From the NCBI GenBank assembly GCA_015956445.1, contig WIUZ02000001.1, positions 4,508,094 to 4,572,093 on the forward strand: a stretch of DNA of 64,000 nt, read 5' to 3'. The position numbers and the translations under genes were made by a program. Below the pieces are notes generated by a model. That model had not been told where the DNA came from. It made no database searches and saw only the letters and a program-made list of their open reading frames with translations. The stretch is from Thelephora terrestris. Its lineage: Eukaryota > Basidiomycota > Agaricomycetes > Thelephorales > Thelephoraceae. Position 1 is the first letter of the stretch. Every line of letters begins with the position of its first letter. Below are positions 1-10,995 of this stretch, piece by piece.

Positions 1-1
1 A

Positions 2-244
2 CGTGCCCGCTCTGACGTACAACACACTCAACCAGCAGATCCTGAACCCTGGTTACCATTTAACACCAGAGAGGATTTTGAGTTTGCTGAAATCGCACAG
101 CAATCAAGGATGTCAAAAGGCCAAATCAATGCATTGATTCGCCTTTTCCGGAAGTGCATCGATATTGGAAAGGAGGCTTTCACCTTCTCAAACTATAATG
201 ACATGCATAAGACTCTGACACTTGCCTCGGAGAGACTTCCCAAG
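2..244 (+). CDS. Plavaka/KDZ transposase, 5' exon fragment (N-terminal part)
   Basis: The frame is open from the window edge and reads PWLPFNTREDFEFAEIA, then FTFSNYNDMHKTLTLASERLPK-like sequence. This is the conserved N-terminal region of Plavaka-group (KDZ) transposases of mushroom genomes (family recognised by pattern). These proteins cut and paste DNA transposons. The frame ends at AAG 242-244, followed by a GT donor (GTAGCT) at 245. The intron is interrupted at 270 by the LTR retrotransposon. The continuation is not on the other side of that element. It lies on the minus strand at 49326, where FEKETASATYRG continues in phase 0. The upstream part is outside the window. Confidence is high for the family. 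Confidence 0.85.
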
Positions 245-269
245 GTAGCTTCATAACCCTTCTATCTGT

Positions 270-1738
270 TGTCGAGTTCGCTGGGGTTGTAGTGAAGAGG
301 TCTATAAGAACTCTTACTAGTCCTTCTTGGTTTACTTAGAAGCTAAGCGTTAACAACTAAGTAGGCTGGTTGAGAAGTCAGTTATCCCGACTATCAACTC
401 CACAGGGTGGGCGGGGTTTCGTACTTTCCGGCTCCTTGTCCTGATGAGTTCGCTGAAGGAGGTTGTAGGTCCTTCAGATGTGTTCAGAGGGGTTCAGTAA
501 CCTTTATCACTACTGCACGTATATTCCCTGGTCCAAACACCTAGTAAGAATGTAAAGGGGGTTGCTGATCTTGATAAGAATGGCGTTCCTGATCTACGCT
601 GATGATCGGGAATGGAGATAATGATGTGTGAAACTGATACAATCGAGGCTGTGTATGAGGCTGTGAAGAAGGCTGTGTAGAATGCTGTGCACTGTGGCTG
701 TGTAAGTGGCTGTGAAGAAGGCTGTGTAGAATGCTGTGCACTGTGGCTGTGTAAGTGGCTGTGCTGTGGCTGTGTTAAGGGGGTGGCTGTGCTAATACTT
801 CTGAGGCTGTGCTGATATGTCTGAGTAGTTTTGATGATCTGTCAATATACTGCTGAGGTACGTCCAAATGCTGCTGAGATACGTCTGATAACTTGATACT
901 GCTGAAACTTGAGAACCTGTCTTGATAAGATAAACTTCTTGATATGTCTGAGATACTGATACGTCGGATACCAATGTGGTACTATTACTAAATGTGTCTG
1001 TCACCTAGTCAGTCACTAGTCTGAGGTAGAATACTCTCTGCCTGAAGGGTCTGCCTTCAGCACTAACAGAGATAAGGATATTGCTACGTCACAGAGTCAA
1101 GTGTACTAAGCTTATTCAGAAGTCCAAACTTAGAACTTATTCACACAGAGGTGGGGCTCAAAATGGTATGTGATTACTGAAAATCACTCAACCACTCAGG
1201 CCTAAGGAGGTGAGGCAAAGTAGGGTCTTGGTGAAAAGGGGTAGAGTAAAAGAGGGTGAGTTATAGAGAGAAGAGGGGATAGAGGGGGCAACTACTGGCC
1301 AGTGGCCAACAGCTGTTGGGTAGAGAGAGAGAGGGGTAAAAGGTTATGGGTGAGTTGCCTTTCCTTAGAACTGGGGGTGAGTTCTTTATATACTTTTCCA
1401 TGTGAGAATATTCTAGAACGTTCTATGTCCTTCTACTGTATTCTATGGTAATTAATGGTGTGACAGGTGTCACAAGTGTGACAAAATGTCACGAAAGGTG
1501 TGACCGGTGTCACATGGGGTGTGACGTTCCGTCACCTTCTAGAACATTCCGGCAAGTTCCAGGATGTTCCGGCGCATTCCAGGGTGTTCCTGAACATTCT
1601 GTAACATTCTGTAACTTTCCATGAGTTTCTTGTCCTTATCTAATCTTATCTTATCTGATAAGACTGTTATCAAATCTAATCTAATCTTGCTGTGGTGAAT
1701 TATCATAAATAATGACATGGTTGTTCTCATGTCCGACA
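270..1738 (-). repeat. 3' LTR of the left element
   Basis: It is 1469 bp, in the same orientation as 10996-12464 and indistinguishable from it where checked. It carries the same GAA-pentamer array (about 1536-1630), the same perfect four-unit heat-shock element (1405-1424) and the 49-bp tandem repeat. Confidence 0.95.
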
Positions 1739-1739
1739 T

Positions 1740-1754
1740 CCGCGGGGAACTTTT
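1740..1754 (-). repeat. 15-mer AAAAGTTCCCCGCGG abutting the 3' LTR
   Basis: The exact 15-mer lies one base from the LTR, where a polypurine tract is expected. It occurs twice more inside the element near 4948-4962 and 4993-5007, and at all three equivalent places in the right copy. It is not purine-rich. Its role is unknown. Confidence 0.7.
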
Positions 1755-1810
1755 AAACGATCGTCCCTGATCGCAATCATCCCAACTAGTCTAGAACAAT
1801 AGTGACTTAT

Positions 1811-2131
1811 TTATGATAATGCACATAAGGTAGCTGCAATACCTTGAACAGCATAGTCTTGAGAAAAGTCAAATCCTATGTCTTGGAGGAGATATTCGAT
1901 GTGCCGTACAAATGACTCGTCGGTTTGCCCTACCATAAGGCATATAGACCAGGGGGCGCAGCGATGATGAATGAGGAATATTCGGTTATTGTTGTTTCCT
2001 AACTGATCGACCATTGTCCGTAAGCGGGTGCGTTCGCTTTCGTTACAATATAGGTAGCAGAAAAGTTCGAGAGGGGTTGTCCAGTAAGTATCCAATCCTT
2101 GTGGATTTACGTGGTAGTGGATGATTTGCAT
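1811..2131 (-). CDS. Small element-encoded protein G5 (106 aa), left copy
   Basis: A single-exon ORF starting MQIIHYHVNPQ. It shares the common pattern of the G2-G5 set: an N-terminal N/DP...W, then LFCYLYCNESERTRL, FLIHHRCAP and a C-terminal ESFVRHIEYLL segment. I do not recognise a known family. It is the last gene before the 3' LTR. The copy at 62563 lacks one T (GGATTTGAC here, GGATTGAC there) and so has a different C-terminal tail. No signal peptide or membrane segment is evident. Confidence 0.6.
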   Translation of the reverse strand: MQIIHYHVNPQGLDTYWTTPLELFCYLYCNESERTRLRTMVDQLGNNNNRIFLIHHRCAPWSICLMVGQTDESFVRHIEYLLQDIGFDFSQDYAVQGIAATLCALS

Positions 2132-2377
2132 GTGAAGGAGAGGTAGGGTGTGATAGTGAGATGGTTTTGCCGTTGAAGGTGATGCGCTGGCAGACTCGGT
2201 TTGTAACTACGTCAACTCCTTTTTTTGGGTTGTGTGTGTGTGGGTCCAGTCGAGTTGAGACGCCAATTCTTGTGTTATGACAATTTGTGGGTCCGTCTTT
2301 CCTTATTTAGGTCGACATTTTCTCATGATGTCATCTGCATGGTGGTGTAGGTGAGGCGAAGTACATGTGTGTAGTTC

Positions 2378-2798
2378 CTAACCAGCGCGGACTCGTTGTT
2401 CGGTGGCTAGCCTATCATTAATTAAATCTACGAACTCGTCATCACTGAGGTAGATATCAAGGCGTAATGGTGGGTTAAGGAGGGGGTGGACAATGTAGGT
2501 AGTGTCCCATCCTGTGAGCAGGATGTCTTCGGATATTTTACGGAGGAGGCGCCTGGCGCTCTGGTTTTGCTGGAGGTATTCGAGGACGTCTTCGGGGTTT
2601 GCCCAGTTTAATCCCATGTAGTCGACTACAAGGATTTCTTCGTAGAAATAGGGGTGGTGGTGTACCTTCCAGGGCGTTTCCCAGGAAAGGCTGAGCGCGC
2701 GTCAAAAATCTTGATAAAAAATACGTAAGAAAAAGAGCGTACGTGCTTCTCCATTGGCGGGTGCAGGGGTCTAAAATAAAGCAGTGTTGCGTGTCCAT
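2378..2798 (-). CDS. Small element-encoded protein G4, two exons, left copy
   Basis: Exon 1 is 2743-2798 (starts MDTQHCFILDPCTRQW) and exon 2 is 2378-2690. They are separated by a 52-bp intron with GTACGC donor and CTCAG acceptor in phase 2. The spliced frame runs through VVDYMGLNWANPEDVLEYL, YIVHPLLNPPLRL and DEFVDLINDRL to TAG, 122 aa by prediction. It is collinear with G3, including the position and phase of the intron, so the two are paralogues by duplication of a spliced gene. The family is unrecognised. It is predicted to be a soluble, helical small protein. Confidence 0.68.
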
Positions 2799-3200
2799 GA
2801 GGGTACACCGTAGAGTAAGCAGTGTTCTGGGGGGGGATAAGAACTAGGGGAAGGGAGAAAGAGAAAGGAAAGCGAGAGGAACATGCTGGTGAAGCAATGC
2901 GAATGACAAATATTAAACGTGGGGAAGAAGGAAGCCATATACGTAATAAGTAATGATCCGGTGCCGAAAAGAAGGAGGCACCAGGGTCTCGATCGAAACA
3001 TTGTGATATACTAAAATAAAGTTTGATGGCTTGGTGAACTGGAAAAGGGTGTCATCATCGGAAGTCCCATGATGAGATGATGAAATGTATGAATGATGAA
3101 AAGTCCGTTTATTCCTTGGTTGAACGAACGAAGGGGAAGGGAATAATGGGGCGTCGTAAATATAGGGGTGGCAAGGTAGGGAATACCGTACATAGGGTAA

Positions 3201-3636
3201 TTAAACGTTCCCAGAGTACTTGTCTGCTACCCTCTTTAAAGTATCCAGCCGTATAGTAACCTTGCGTAATATACTTTCCTCGCTGTCATGGGGGCCAAGG
3301 ACTAGGGGTACCTCGAAAAGGGGGTGGACGATGTACATTACTCCTGCTCCTTGATACATGTAAGTCCAAGCTTGACGTGAGATCAGTTTTCGGGCGCTTT
3401 TCTTGGTCTTTAAGTATTCCAGGGCTTCGACGTCAGTCTTCCAGCCCTGTCCCATGTAATCGATGAGAGGTACGGTGTCGTATCTGTTGTACTCGTCTGA
3501 GCTTGGTGGGGTAGGGTTGATACTGGGGCCGATTTGAGGTCAGAGTGTCAAAATGTTGTGGATAGCGTAGAACTTACGCTAGTTCCCATTGATGTGTTTT
3601 GGGATCTTGAACGTAGTAAACCAATTTTACTCCCAT
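3201..3636 (-). CDS. Small element-encoded protein G3, two exons, left copy
   Basis: Exon 1 is 3578-3636 (starts MGVKLVYYVQDPKTHQWEL) and exon 2 is 3201-3522. The 55-bp intron has GTAAGT donor, a CTGAC branch site and CCCCAG acceptor in phase 2. The spliced product is 126 aa with the segments VPLIDYMGQGW, ALEYLKTKKSARKLI, MYIVHPLFEVPLVL and EESILRKVTIRL. These align segment by segment with G4. Preservation of frame across a textbook intron argues that this is a real gene. No known domain is recognised. Confidence 0.7.
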
Positions 3637-3887
3637 GATTTCCGATGTGTAGGTTTCTGGGTGTGCTGAGTGGGAATATGGAAGGTGGACACAAAGACAA
3701 AAATTGTGAGAGGTTGTTTGTTGTAACGTGTCGTTTTTTAGTCGTGACGTGGCATGTTTTATGAAACAATTACTAGTATTCTTATCTTTTTCCAACAAGG
3801 TAGCAATTTTAATAGGGAAAAGATAAGATTGGAAGAATGCTCCGATACTAGTTTGTCAACTAAAATGTGCGCAATTTTTACTAAGGC

Positions 3888-4184
3888 TTAAGATGGGCGA
3901 CAATGAGGGGAGGGAAGATTAAGGGACTTCTGGTACTCGATTTGCTCAATAAAAAATTCCTTGGTGGTTGTGGGGTGGAGAAGGAACGGGCATTCAAGGA
4001 TTTCGTGATATACCCAAATACTCTCCCAGGTAACTTGGCGTTGATTGTTGGCCTTCTTGAAAATTTGCTGACGTACGTTCGGATTTTCAAGGAGGTAGTC
4101 GAGGATGTCAATGGGGGTTTGAGGCTTCATGTTAGAGGGAATAGGGATGATGACGCAGTCCCCATTAGTGAAACCAAAGTCCAT
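3888..4184 (-). CDS. Small element-encoded protein G2 (98 aa), left copy
   Basis: The ORF starts MDFGFTNGDCVIIP and contains IDILDYLLENPNVRQQI, VYHEILECPFLL and EFFIEQIEYQ. This is the same order of motifs as G3-G5 (xxLxYL, Y/F-I-V-H/E-x5-P-L/F-x-L, then an acidic helix). The open frame extends upstream to 4370, but the internal ATG fits the alignment best. Whether it has a 5' exon like G3 and G4 could not be settled. The family is unrecognised. Confidence 0.55.
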   Translation of the reverse strand: MDFGFTNGDCVIIPIPSNMKPQTPIDILDYLLENPNVRQQIFKKANNQRQVTWESIWVYHEILECPFLLHPTTTKEFFIEQIEYQKSLNLPSPHCRPS

Positions 4185-4689
4185 TTTGTGGTAGGGGGGG
4201 AAAGGGTGACGGTGAGATGGCTTCGAAAGGGTGAACAAATGACTGGCTGAGATGCAGAGGTAAGGTGAGGTAGGGCATTCAAGGTAGGAGGGAATTGTTA
4301 GGAGTCCTACCTTTTGGTCAGGTTCTGTTTGGAAAGAGGGGAGGGCAAAGAGCGTGGAGTGGCGGAGCAACTGGAATAAGTAGGGGTGAGGAAAAGGGGA
4401 TGTCGCCGTTGAGCGCTCTGCTTCTTGATTAGGTTCTGTGATTGGGCGGTGGTTACCTTATTTAGATTAAACTGAATGACATAATTGACATAATTCCATG
4501 CAATTCTCTTTTTTCCTTGATGTGTTCCATTTGACATACGTAGACCTGTCTTCATGTGTTTGTGTGGGGCATAATTTCGTTGGGAGTGTTTAGTAGAGAA
4601 GGTGGTGGCTTAGCAAATTTGTGGGTCATGGTGCTTCTAACAATATGTTTTTCATAAAATCACCTGTACCCACAGGTACCCACAATGAA

Positions 4690-6290
4690 CGGAAAAAAAA
4701 AGAAAGAGAAGAAAAAAAAGATATAAAGCGCAGGGGGGGGAGGGAAAAATAAAGGGTGGGTGGGAGGGATGTAGTCTAATTTAATTGAGGGAGAGAGCGA
4801 GCGAATTTAAACAGAAATTGAGGAAACGGCACGTTGATTGGAGGGTGTAGCAGTCGTGGGAAAAAAAATAATTGAGGGAAGAATATGCCAGGGAAGAGGC
4901 GGAAAAATCGAGATCAAGAAAAAAAATGAGGAGGAACAAGAATGAGGCCGCGGGGAACTTTTTTCGGAGTGGAGTTACCAGACGACGCACAACCGCGGGG
5001 AACTTTTGAAGACAAAGTTCACCGGTTCGAAAGTTTTTCAGAGGAGAAAAACTTACCAACGAATTGCGGGGCTGTTCACTGATCAGGCGAAGTTAGAGGG
5101 AACTAACTAAAGTCTCTGATTGGGTACGGGTAGATAGTGAGTAATCTTATCAACTGAGAAAAAGTCCGGCGGGGACGCTCGAGACCGTACGCAAAGGAGA
5201 ATAAGCTAGCTATTAGGGGAGGGGCGGGCGGAAAGACAAATCGGGACACGGGATAGGGAACACGAGTGTATCGATCGACGGAGGTGGGGTAGAGTCCGGA
5301 AAAATTTTTAAACAAAAAGACGACGCGCGGGGTATGTAGACGGCGGGGCGGCGGTCAAGCGACGGAAGGAGAAAAGGAAGTGGGAGTGGGGAAGTAGGTG
5401 GGAAGGAAAAATAAAGTCGGGAGGGAAGTGAACGCTCGAGGTATATGGAAAGAGTGGGCGGCGTATACGGGCGGTGAGAAGATAAGGTGGGGTCGATGGA
5501 AGGAAGAGGGCGGAGGAGACGGTCTTGAGGCGCGAGTTCGCAGAACTCGGCTGGTCGAGAGAGAGGAAGGAGGTCTTGAGAGGCAACGAGTCTTGACGTC
5601 GCGGAGGTTAGTGAGTCCGGGGAAAGGGGAGAGGCTCGCTGCTTGTCAGGACGAGGCTAGGAGGAAAGTAATAGACGTCAGAATATACGCGAGAGGCAAT
5701 TTGAAACGGGGTGAGGGACGAGAGAGAGAAAGGGAGAGGGTATAGAAAACAGGCAAGATCTACTCAGCAGAAACCCGTTGTCCCTCCAAATTTTTGCTAG
5801 ACTTCAAGATGTTGGGGAGACCTGGGACTGAGAGGGTGCCGATTTGTGCGAAGAGGTGAGATTTGAGAGGGAGGGGAGAGAAAGGCAAGGGGAGTAGGCA
5901 AAGACGAGAGAGAGGAAAAGGAGAGAGGGATTGGTGCTGCTGGAGGCGGCCGTTCGGCGTGAAAATGGTTGGAAATTGTAGGTTGGGGTCGGCGGATTGA
6001 GAAAAGAGAGTTTTGAGGGAGGCAGGGGTAAAGGCGGAGGTGTCGAAGGTCGAGAGGCAAGGTGTGTTTGAGGCGTGACGCGGTCGACGCGAGGAGTGTA
6101 CCGGGAGTAAACGAGCGAACGGGAGACCACGCGGAGGGTGGCAAACGTCGTAGAGTTGGACGGCCAGTCGGTTCGCCAGGTTCCGAAGGGGAAAGAGAGA
6201 GATGGTAGAAGGCAGGAAGGAGAAAGGTGAGGGATGTGGGGAGCGGAGTGAAAGACTTTTCGCTTACCAGCGGAAGACGGGTTCAGGAAC
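4690..6290 (-). promoter_or_regulatory. Pyrimidine-rich stretch between gag-pro and the small genes, left copy
   Basis: On the element's sense strand this roughly 1.6 kb is dominated by CT-rich runs and ends in a TATATC plus T-rich block before G2. The apparent ORFs in it are low-complexity S/P/L-rich translations on either strand and are not believed. CT-rich stretches are common in fungal core promoters, so an internal promoter for G2-G5 is a reasonable inference. Purine-rich shadow ORFs on the opposite strand are rejected. Confidence 0.4.
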
Positions 6291-6418
6291 CGGAGTTCGG
6301 ATCAGAGGTTTGACCAAATCCGATCCGGGTGACTGAGATTAGAATAAGTGTTTTGATGGCGCGCGCGATAATGAAAACGTCAGAGATGGGGCTGGGAGAT
6401 TACGAGTTCGTTCTTACT

Positions 6419-9400
6419 TTAGAAAACGCCGACGGATTTATTGTTAACATAGGAAGGGTGGTTTGCATGGGTGGCGTAGCTTGCGTTCGAGTTGGCGGCG
6501 TTGTCCGGGTAAAGAAGGTGAAGGGCGACTTGATAGAGTTGCTGATAACGAGTGGTGAGAGCGGTAATCTCGAGGCCGTGTTGCTTGAGCTGGTGTTCAA
6601 TGCTGGGTCCAATGGCGAACTTGAGGGATGTGATTTCTGATAAAGGTACACTGTCCAAGTCACTTCGAGCCTGAACTTGATCAAGCTTCTCTTTGAATGC
6701 ATTGATCTGATCTGTCAATTGTGACAGCTGCTTCTGTACTTCATTTGCTTTCTCAATTGAGGCTGCAATTGCGGACCGGTATTTCTTTCGTGCATGATCA
6801 GTGATCCATTGATTTCCGGATTCTTCCTCTTTGTCTGTGCTTGGCTCTTCAGGTCTATTCGGCCTGGATCCTGGGTCGTCTGACCTATTCCATTCTTCTT
6901 GAATTGTCTCAAGTTTCTTGTACCGCATGGTAAGTTCTGATATGTTTTCTTCATGTTTTCCGTGATCGGTTAACCTTGATTCCACAGAACTTTCCCTTTC
7001 GTCGACGCCGGGTCCCTCGAGGTTATTCGGACTGGATCCTGGGTCGTTTGACCCATCTCTTTCCATTCCCATCGGTCTCCATACGTTTCTTGTGTCGGTA
7101 AGTTCGGATATGTCGTTTTTGTGTTTTCCGTGATCGGTAATTTTTTGTTGATTAGACCTTTCATCGTCTTCTTCGTCTGGCCCACCAGGGCTATTTGGGC
7201 TGGATTCCAGGTCGTCTGACCCATCCATGTCCATTCTTCTCAGTTCTGGAGGTTTTTCCATGTCGGTAAGTGCGGATCTATTGAATTCGGTCTCCCACTC
7301 GTTTACCCACTCATTGTCTGTGCTATCTAGGTCTGCATTCTGGTTCCCTAGTACTGCTTCCGTTGCAAACACGCAGGCTTCTACGGCCACTGATCGTTCA
7401 CGGCCTCCGGTTCTCCTTTGTTCCCGGTGCTCCCTTCGTTCGCACGATTGCATGTACCTTCGGAATTCGTCTCCTTGGGCCTTCTCGGTAAGTCGTCTCG
7501 TACGCCGTGTTCGCGTTACCTTGGCGATGGTGGACTGATTTTCTTCCTGTAGGTTCCATTTTCGTTTCCGGGAGGTTGGTAGGGTTGAGGGCGGATCCGG
7601 TTCAGGGGTAGCGAGAGTTTGAGAGGGTTGAGGGTTTTCCGGGTGGGGTGGCGTAGATACTTCGGTTTCGTATGGGTCAGGGTCGTTCGTTGCGGCCCTA
7701 TCTTCATTCTCTAAGTCTTCGCTACATAGCCTTGTCCACGGCTTCTGGTCGCGCATGGCTTTCTTTCGTTCGAGTTCACACAATGCATTCCATTCTTCGT
7801 TGGAAGCTCCTTTCCGGACCATTTTAATATATGTTTCGTACAGGTCCGAACTAATGGTATTTTCGTTCGACTGTTTATTTATATCTTCGTCCGAATATAC
7901 TTCCGTCCCCTTTTCCGCGCGTGTTTCCTCCAGCTTCCGTAGATCTTCTTCCGTCCCGATCCGTCCGATTTCATCATCTGTCTCGCTTCTTCTGTCGTCT
8001 TCATCAAGCACTAGCGCTTCGCGTCGTTGCGCGGGCGTCGGTGGGTCTTCTCTCGCGATCGTTACTGGTGAGTAAATAAAATCATTTTCTCTTTCCTCCA
8101 GGGCTTCCGTTTCGACGCCGGCCATATTACTTCTGATCACGAGGCTTCCTTCTTCTTCCTCGCTGTCCGGTACCTCGCCTTCTTCAATTTCTTTATTTCC
8201 TCCTATTGCGTATACTCTTGCCTGGTAATCCTGTGGTTGATACCTATAATTTTTGTTGTTTTCTTCATTGTCCCGAGATCCATATGTAGAGGGAAGGGGT
8301 CTGATTTTTCGCCAACCTTTATTGGTAATAATTCTCAAATGAGAATTCCTACCATCTTCTATCCAAGTGGCTTTATGGTCTACACCCCATTCTCTTCCAA
8401 GCAGTAGCTGAAATCCTGCATTCTTTTTTACGTAGAGATTTCCGGGTGCCATAACTCTTCCTTTTGTAGTCTTCATTGTCATCTCTGCACAAGGTATCAT
8501 TCCTGCACATTGGGAGAGATTTCCGTCAACTGACATCATCGGAATCCTGTGTTCCTCGGCGTTGGACCAAGGTATGCCTGCTGCTTCTATTAACCTTTGA
8601 TTAACAATGTTGAGTTGGGATCCACTGTCAAAGACTCCAGTCATCATAGTCCCTGCCACATTGACTGGTATCTTGATCAATCCATCCCTGGGCACTGTTA
8701 CCGTAGGCTCCACAAGGTCTGTTTCATCTTCTTGATCATAGTCTTCTTCATCTTCTGATTGTTCCTGGACTACAGCTTGAAATGGTTGCTGTTCTTCCTT
8801 TTCAATCACCTCGGCGAGGAGGCCAATTTTCTGCTGCATTGGGACAGAGACCTCATGCCCTTGTTTCATTGCGCTCACAAGGCCTCGTCGCAAAGAAGGC
8901 GCAGCATCGATTGCTTCCTGTACAGTTAGGGTAATGTTGGTGTTTAGTATTTTAGTGGCAATTGCTGAACTGTCTGGCTTCTTGGTAGTCCTGGGATTAG
9001 TGACTTTGGGACCATTGGTTTGCTCCAAATGCGCCGAGTCCTTCCTATTGTAGTTAGTAGGCTTTGCAGTGACCTCCTGGTCAACCTCCATTGGAAGCAA
9101 CTGGTTGTCCGTTTTACCTTTAATTACGCCCTTGTTGGGGTTAGAGGCAGACCGGATGTTCCCCGTCTGGTTGCTGTTAAGATTGACGTGATTCTTGATT
9201 GGGTGCTGTGGCCTACCAGGACTCTTTGCTTCCCTGCTCCTGGGGAGCTTCTCCATCCCTTGGGGTCGGCTAGGTAAGACTTGCTGTACCTTCTTTCTGT
9301 GTTCCTTGCTGATTTGGGTGGTCCTTTCAACACCAAAAGCTTGACAGTGTTCTACCTCCCCAGAGGTCCATCCTAATTCCGCTTCTTGTTCATCAGTATC

Positions 9401-10888
9401 AGCATCGTCTTCATACCTATCCACTCCTATGTAGTTACACGCAGTTTCCAAAGTAGGGTTGTATGGCAAGGCTTCAGCATAATGGACTTCAGCTGCAACA
9501 TGTTTAGTAATAGCTTGTATCCATGTCTCATTAGGTGCTCGGTAGATTCTTGAGTTGTCAGGCCACTGTAACCGTCCTGACGTTGGGTCCTTTACTATCT
9601 TCCCAGCTTTTACCAATTTGTTTATTTCCTCACATGCCCTAATGTGGTGACCTTGCTGTCCACAACCAAAACAGGTGTAGTTCTGTCCGATTGCGTTGGG
9701 GCCTGTTGCCATAGAGAAACTTTGAGGAGGGGGTTGAGACATTCTCTGGGGTGATGGATTGAAAGGTGGTCGATAGGAGGGATTTGGTCCTTGTCGTGAC
9801 TGGGGGTTGGTGAATTGTTGGTTGCCAAAGTTCTGATGAGGTGGTAGATCCCTCTGGAATGGTCTTCTAGGTTGATTTGGTCTTGCTGAGTTTCGGTTAG
9901 GAGGAGGTTCTACGTAATTCTGGAGATGTGGGTACTGCTGAGCAAAGTGTACATATTTGACCCAGTACTTGGGGTCATCAATCTTGAGGTTACTCAGGTC
10001 ATCCACTAGCTGGTTGAAGTCTTCATCCTGCTTTCCTTTGTGCTTCTTGGTCTTTGTGGGTAACTTAGGAGGAGATTTAGGTGGAGTCAGGGGTGACTTG
10101 TGTTGGATAAGAGGCTTTGGTTCATCATCTGATTCGTCTTCTGAGTTATATCCTGAGAGCTTAAATGGCTTAGTGGATTCCTCTTGGTCTGACTCTTCTT
10201 CTTCAGAGGACTGGTATCCGCCTTTGGTTGCCAGGTGCTGATCAAACCTATAAGGGTTAAGGACTGAATCAGCTCCTTCTACTATGTCTGCAATGCTGAA
10301 TGGCACTGTCACATCTAAGTGAGGTGTAACCATTCTCATCTGGGCTTCAACTTGTCGCCTGAAGGAGGCATTCAAACCTTCCCAGAAATATCTGTTGACA
10401 TCTCTAGTGGAGATCTTCCTCATTTCTCTGGCACGTCCTACCAACTGATGGAATTTGATTTGATATTTCTTGAATCTGTCAAGGGTGTCCATTCGACGTT
10501 TTCTCCATTTGGTAGTGAAGGCTTCAATTTTTCCCACATTCAGGGATCCTTGCTTGTCCCCAAAGAAGTAATCGAGCTCAACCAATAGAGTTCCATAGTC
10601 CCTTTTGGCATGGGAAGGCCAAGTTCGCAGCAGGTTAGCGATTCCAGGGCTACAGTATCGAATGAGTCCTTGATACTTTTCCTTTGATGAGGTGACGTCA
10701 TAGCGGTTGCATAGGTGGTTATAATTCTCCAAGAAGGGCTCCAAGGTATTGGCAGCTCCTGTGAAGGTTTCTGGTGCACGTGATTTGTTGGGGGCTGGTA
10801 ATTCCAAGTAGGAATTTGATTGAGTAAGGAGGTCTTCAACTCCATTGAAGGGATGTTGTTCGTTTTCTGTATCTGAGATATAAGTCAT
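6419..10888 (-). CDS. Gag-protease polyprotein, uninterrupted (1489 aa), left copy
   Basis: It starts at the first ATG about 107 bp inside the 5' LTR. Residues about 45-205 form a retrotransposon gag domain (FLENYNHLC, ..., RKRRMDTLDRFKKYQ, REMRKISTRDVNRYFWEGL). Residues 406-419 are a CCHC zinc knuckle (CFGCGQQGHHIRAC) that should bind the RNA. Residues about 735-840 are an aspartic retropepsin fold with D754-S-G and LLLGREW near 830. The C-terminal half is acidic and charged, and holds tandem 50-55 aa repeats built on TDHGKH...LT...SDDPGSRPN...E. Its end (HQLKQHGLEITALTTRYQQLYQ) is shared with the other copy. There is no polymerase domain. A six-A run at 7141-7146 keeps the frame. The right copy has five and is broken there. 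Confidence 0.88.
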   Translation of the reverse strand: MTYISDTENEQHPFNGVEDLLTQSNSYLELPAPNKSRAPETFTGAANTLEPFLENYNHLCNRYDVTSSKEKYQGLIRYCSPGIANLLRTWPSHAKRDYGTLLVELDYFFGDKQGSLNVGKIEAFTTKWRKRRMDTLDRFKKYQIKFHQLVGRAREMRKISTRDVNRYFWEGLNASFRRQVEAQMRMVTPHLDVTVPFSIADIVEGADSVLNPYRFDQHLATKGGYQSSEEEESDQEESTKPFKLSGYNSEDESDDEPKPLIQHKSPLTPPKSPPKLPTKTKKHKGKQDEDFNQLVDDLSNLKIDDPKYWVKYVHFAQQYPHLQNYVEPPPNRNSARPNQPRRPFQRDLPPHQNFGNQQFTNPQSRQGPNPSYRPPFNPSPQRMSQPPPQSFSMATGPNAIGQNYTCFGCGQQGHHIRACEEINKLVKAGKIVKDPTSGRLQWPDNSRIYRAPNETWIQAITKHVAAEVHYAEALPYNPTLETACNYIGVDRYEDDADTDEQEAELGWTSGEVEHCQAFGVERTTQISKEHRKKVQQVLPSRPQGMEKLPRSREAKSPGRPQHPIKNHVNLNSNQTGNIRSASNPNKGVIKGKTDNQLLPMEVDQEVTAKPTNYNRKDSAHLEQTNGPKVTNPRTTKKPDSSAIATKILNTNITLTVQEAIDAAPSLRRGLVSAMKQGHEVSVPMQQKIGLLAEVIEKEEQQPFQAVVQEQSEDEEDYDQEDETDLVEPTVTVPRDGLIKIPVNVAGTMMTGVFDSGSQLNIVNQRLIEAAGIPWSNAEEHRIPMMSVDGNLSQCAGMIPCAEMTMKTTKGRVMAPGNLYVKKNAGFQLLLGREWGVDHKATWIEDGRNSHLRIITNKGWRKIRPLPSTYGSRDNEENNKNYRYQPQDYQARVYAIGGNKEIEEGEVPDSEEEEGSLVIRSNMAGVETEALEERENDFIYSPVTIAREDPPTPAQRREALVLDEDDRRSETDDEIGRIGTEEDLRKLEETRAEKGTEVYSDEDINKQSNENTISSDLYETYIKMVRKGASNEEWNALCELERKKAMRDQKPWTRLCSEDLENEDRAATNDPDPYETEVSTPPHPENPQPSQTLATPEPDPPSTLPTSRKRKWNLQEENQSTIAKVTRTRRTRRLTEKAQGDEFRRYMQSCERREHREQRRTGGRERSVAVEACVFATEAVLGNQNADLDSTDNEWVNEWETEFNRSALTDMEKPPELRRMDMDGSDDLESSPNSPGGPDEEDDERSNQQKITDHGKHKNDISELTDTRNVWRPMGMERDGSNDPGSSPNNLEGPGVDERESSVESRLTDHGKHEENISELTMRYKKLETIQEEWNRSDDPGSRPNRPEEPSTDKEEESGNQWITDHARKKYRSAIAASIEKANEVQKQLSQLTDQINAFKEKLDQVQARSDLDSVPLSEITSLKFAIGPSIEHQLKQHGLEITALTTRYQQLYQVALHLLYPDNAANSNASYATHANHPSYVNNKSVGVF

Positions 10889-10975
10889 GTTGGTTGATGT
10901 AGAGGAGATGGAGGGTGATGAAGGTGTGATGGTGGGAATGGTGTTTGTGGTGATAAGATGGTGTTTTATTGAAGA

Positions 10976-10993
10976 CCCTCGCCGTGGGCTCCA
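10976..10993 (-). other. Primer-binding site, left element
   Basis: TGGAGCCCACGGCGAGGG begins two bases inside the 5' LTR, where a minus-strand primer site is expected. The implied tRNA 3' end is CCCTCGCCGTGGGCTCCA. A discriminator U before CCA is typical of tRNA-Cys, so tRNA-Cys is the inferred primer. Confidence 0.55.
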
Positions 10994-10995
10994 GA

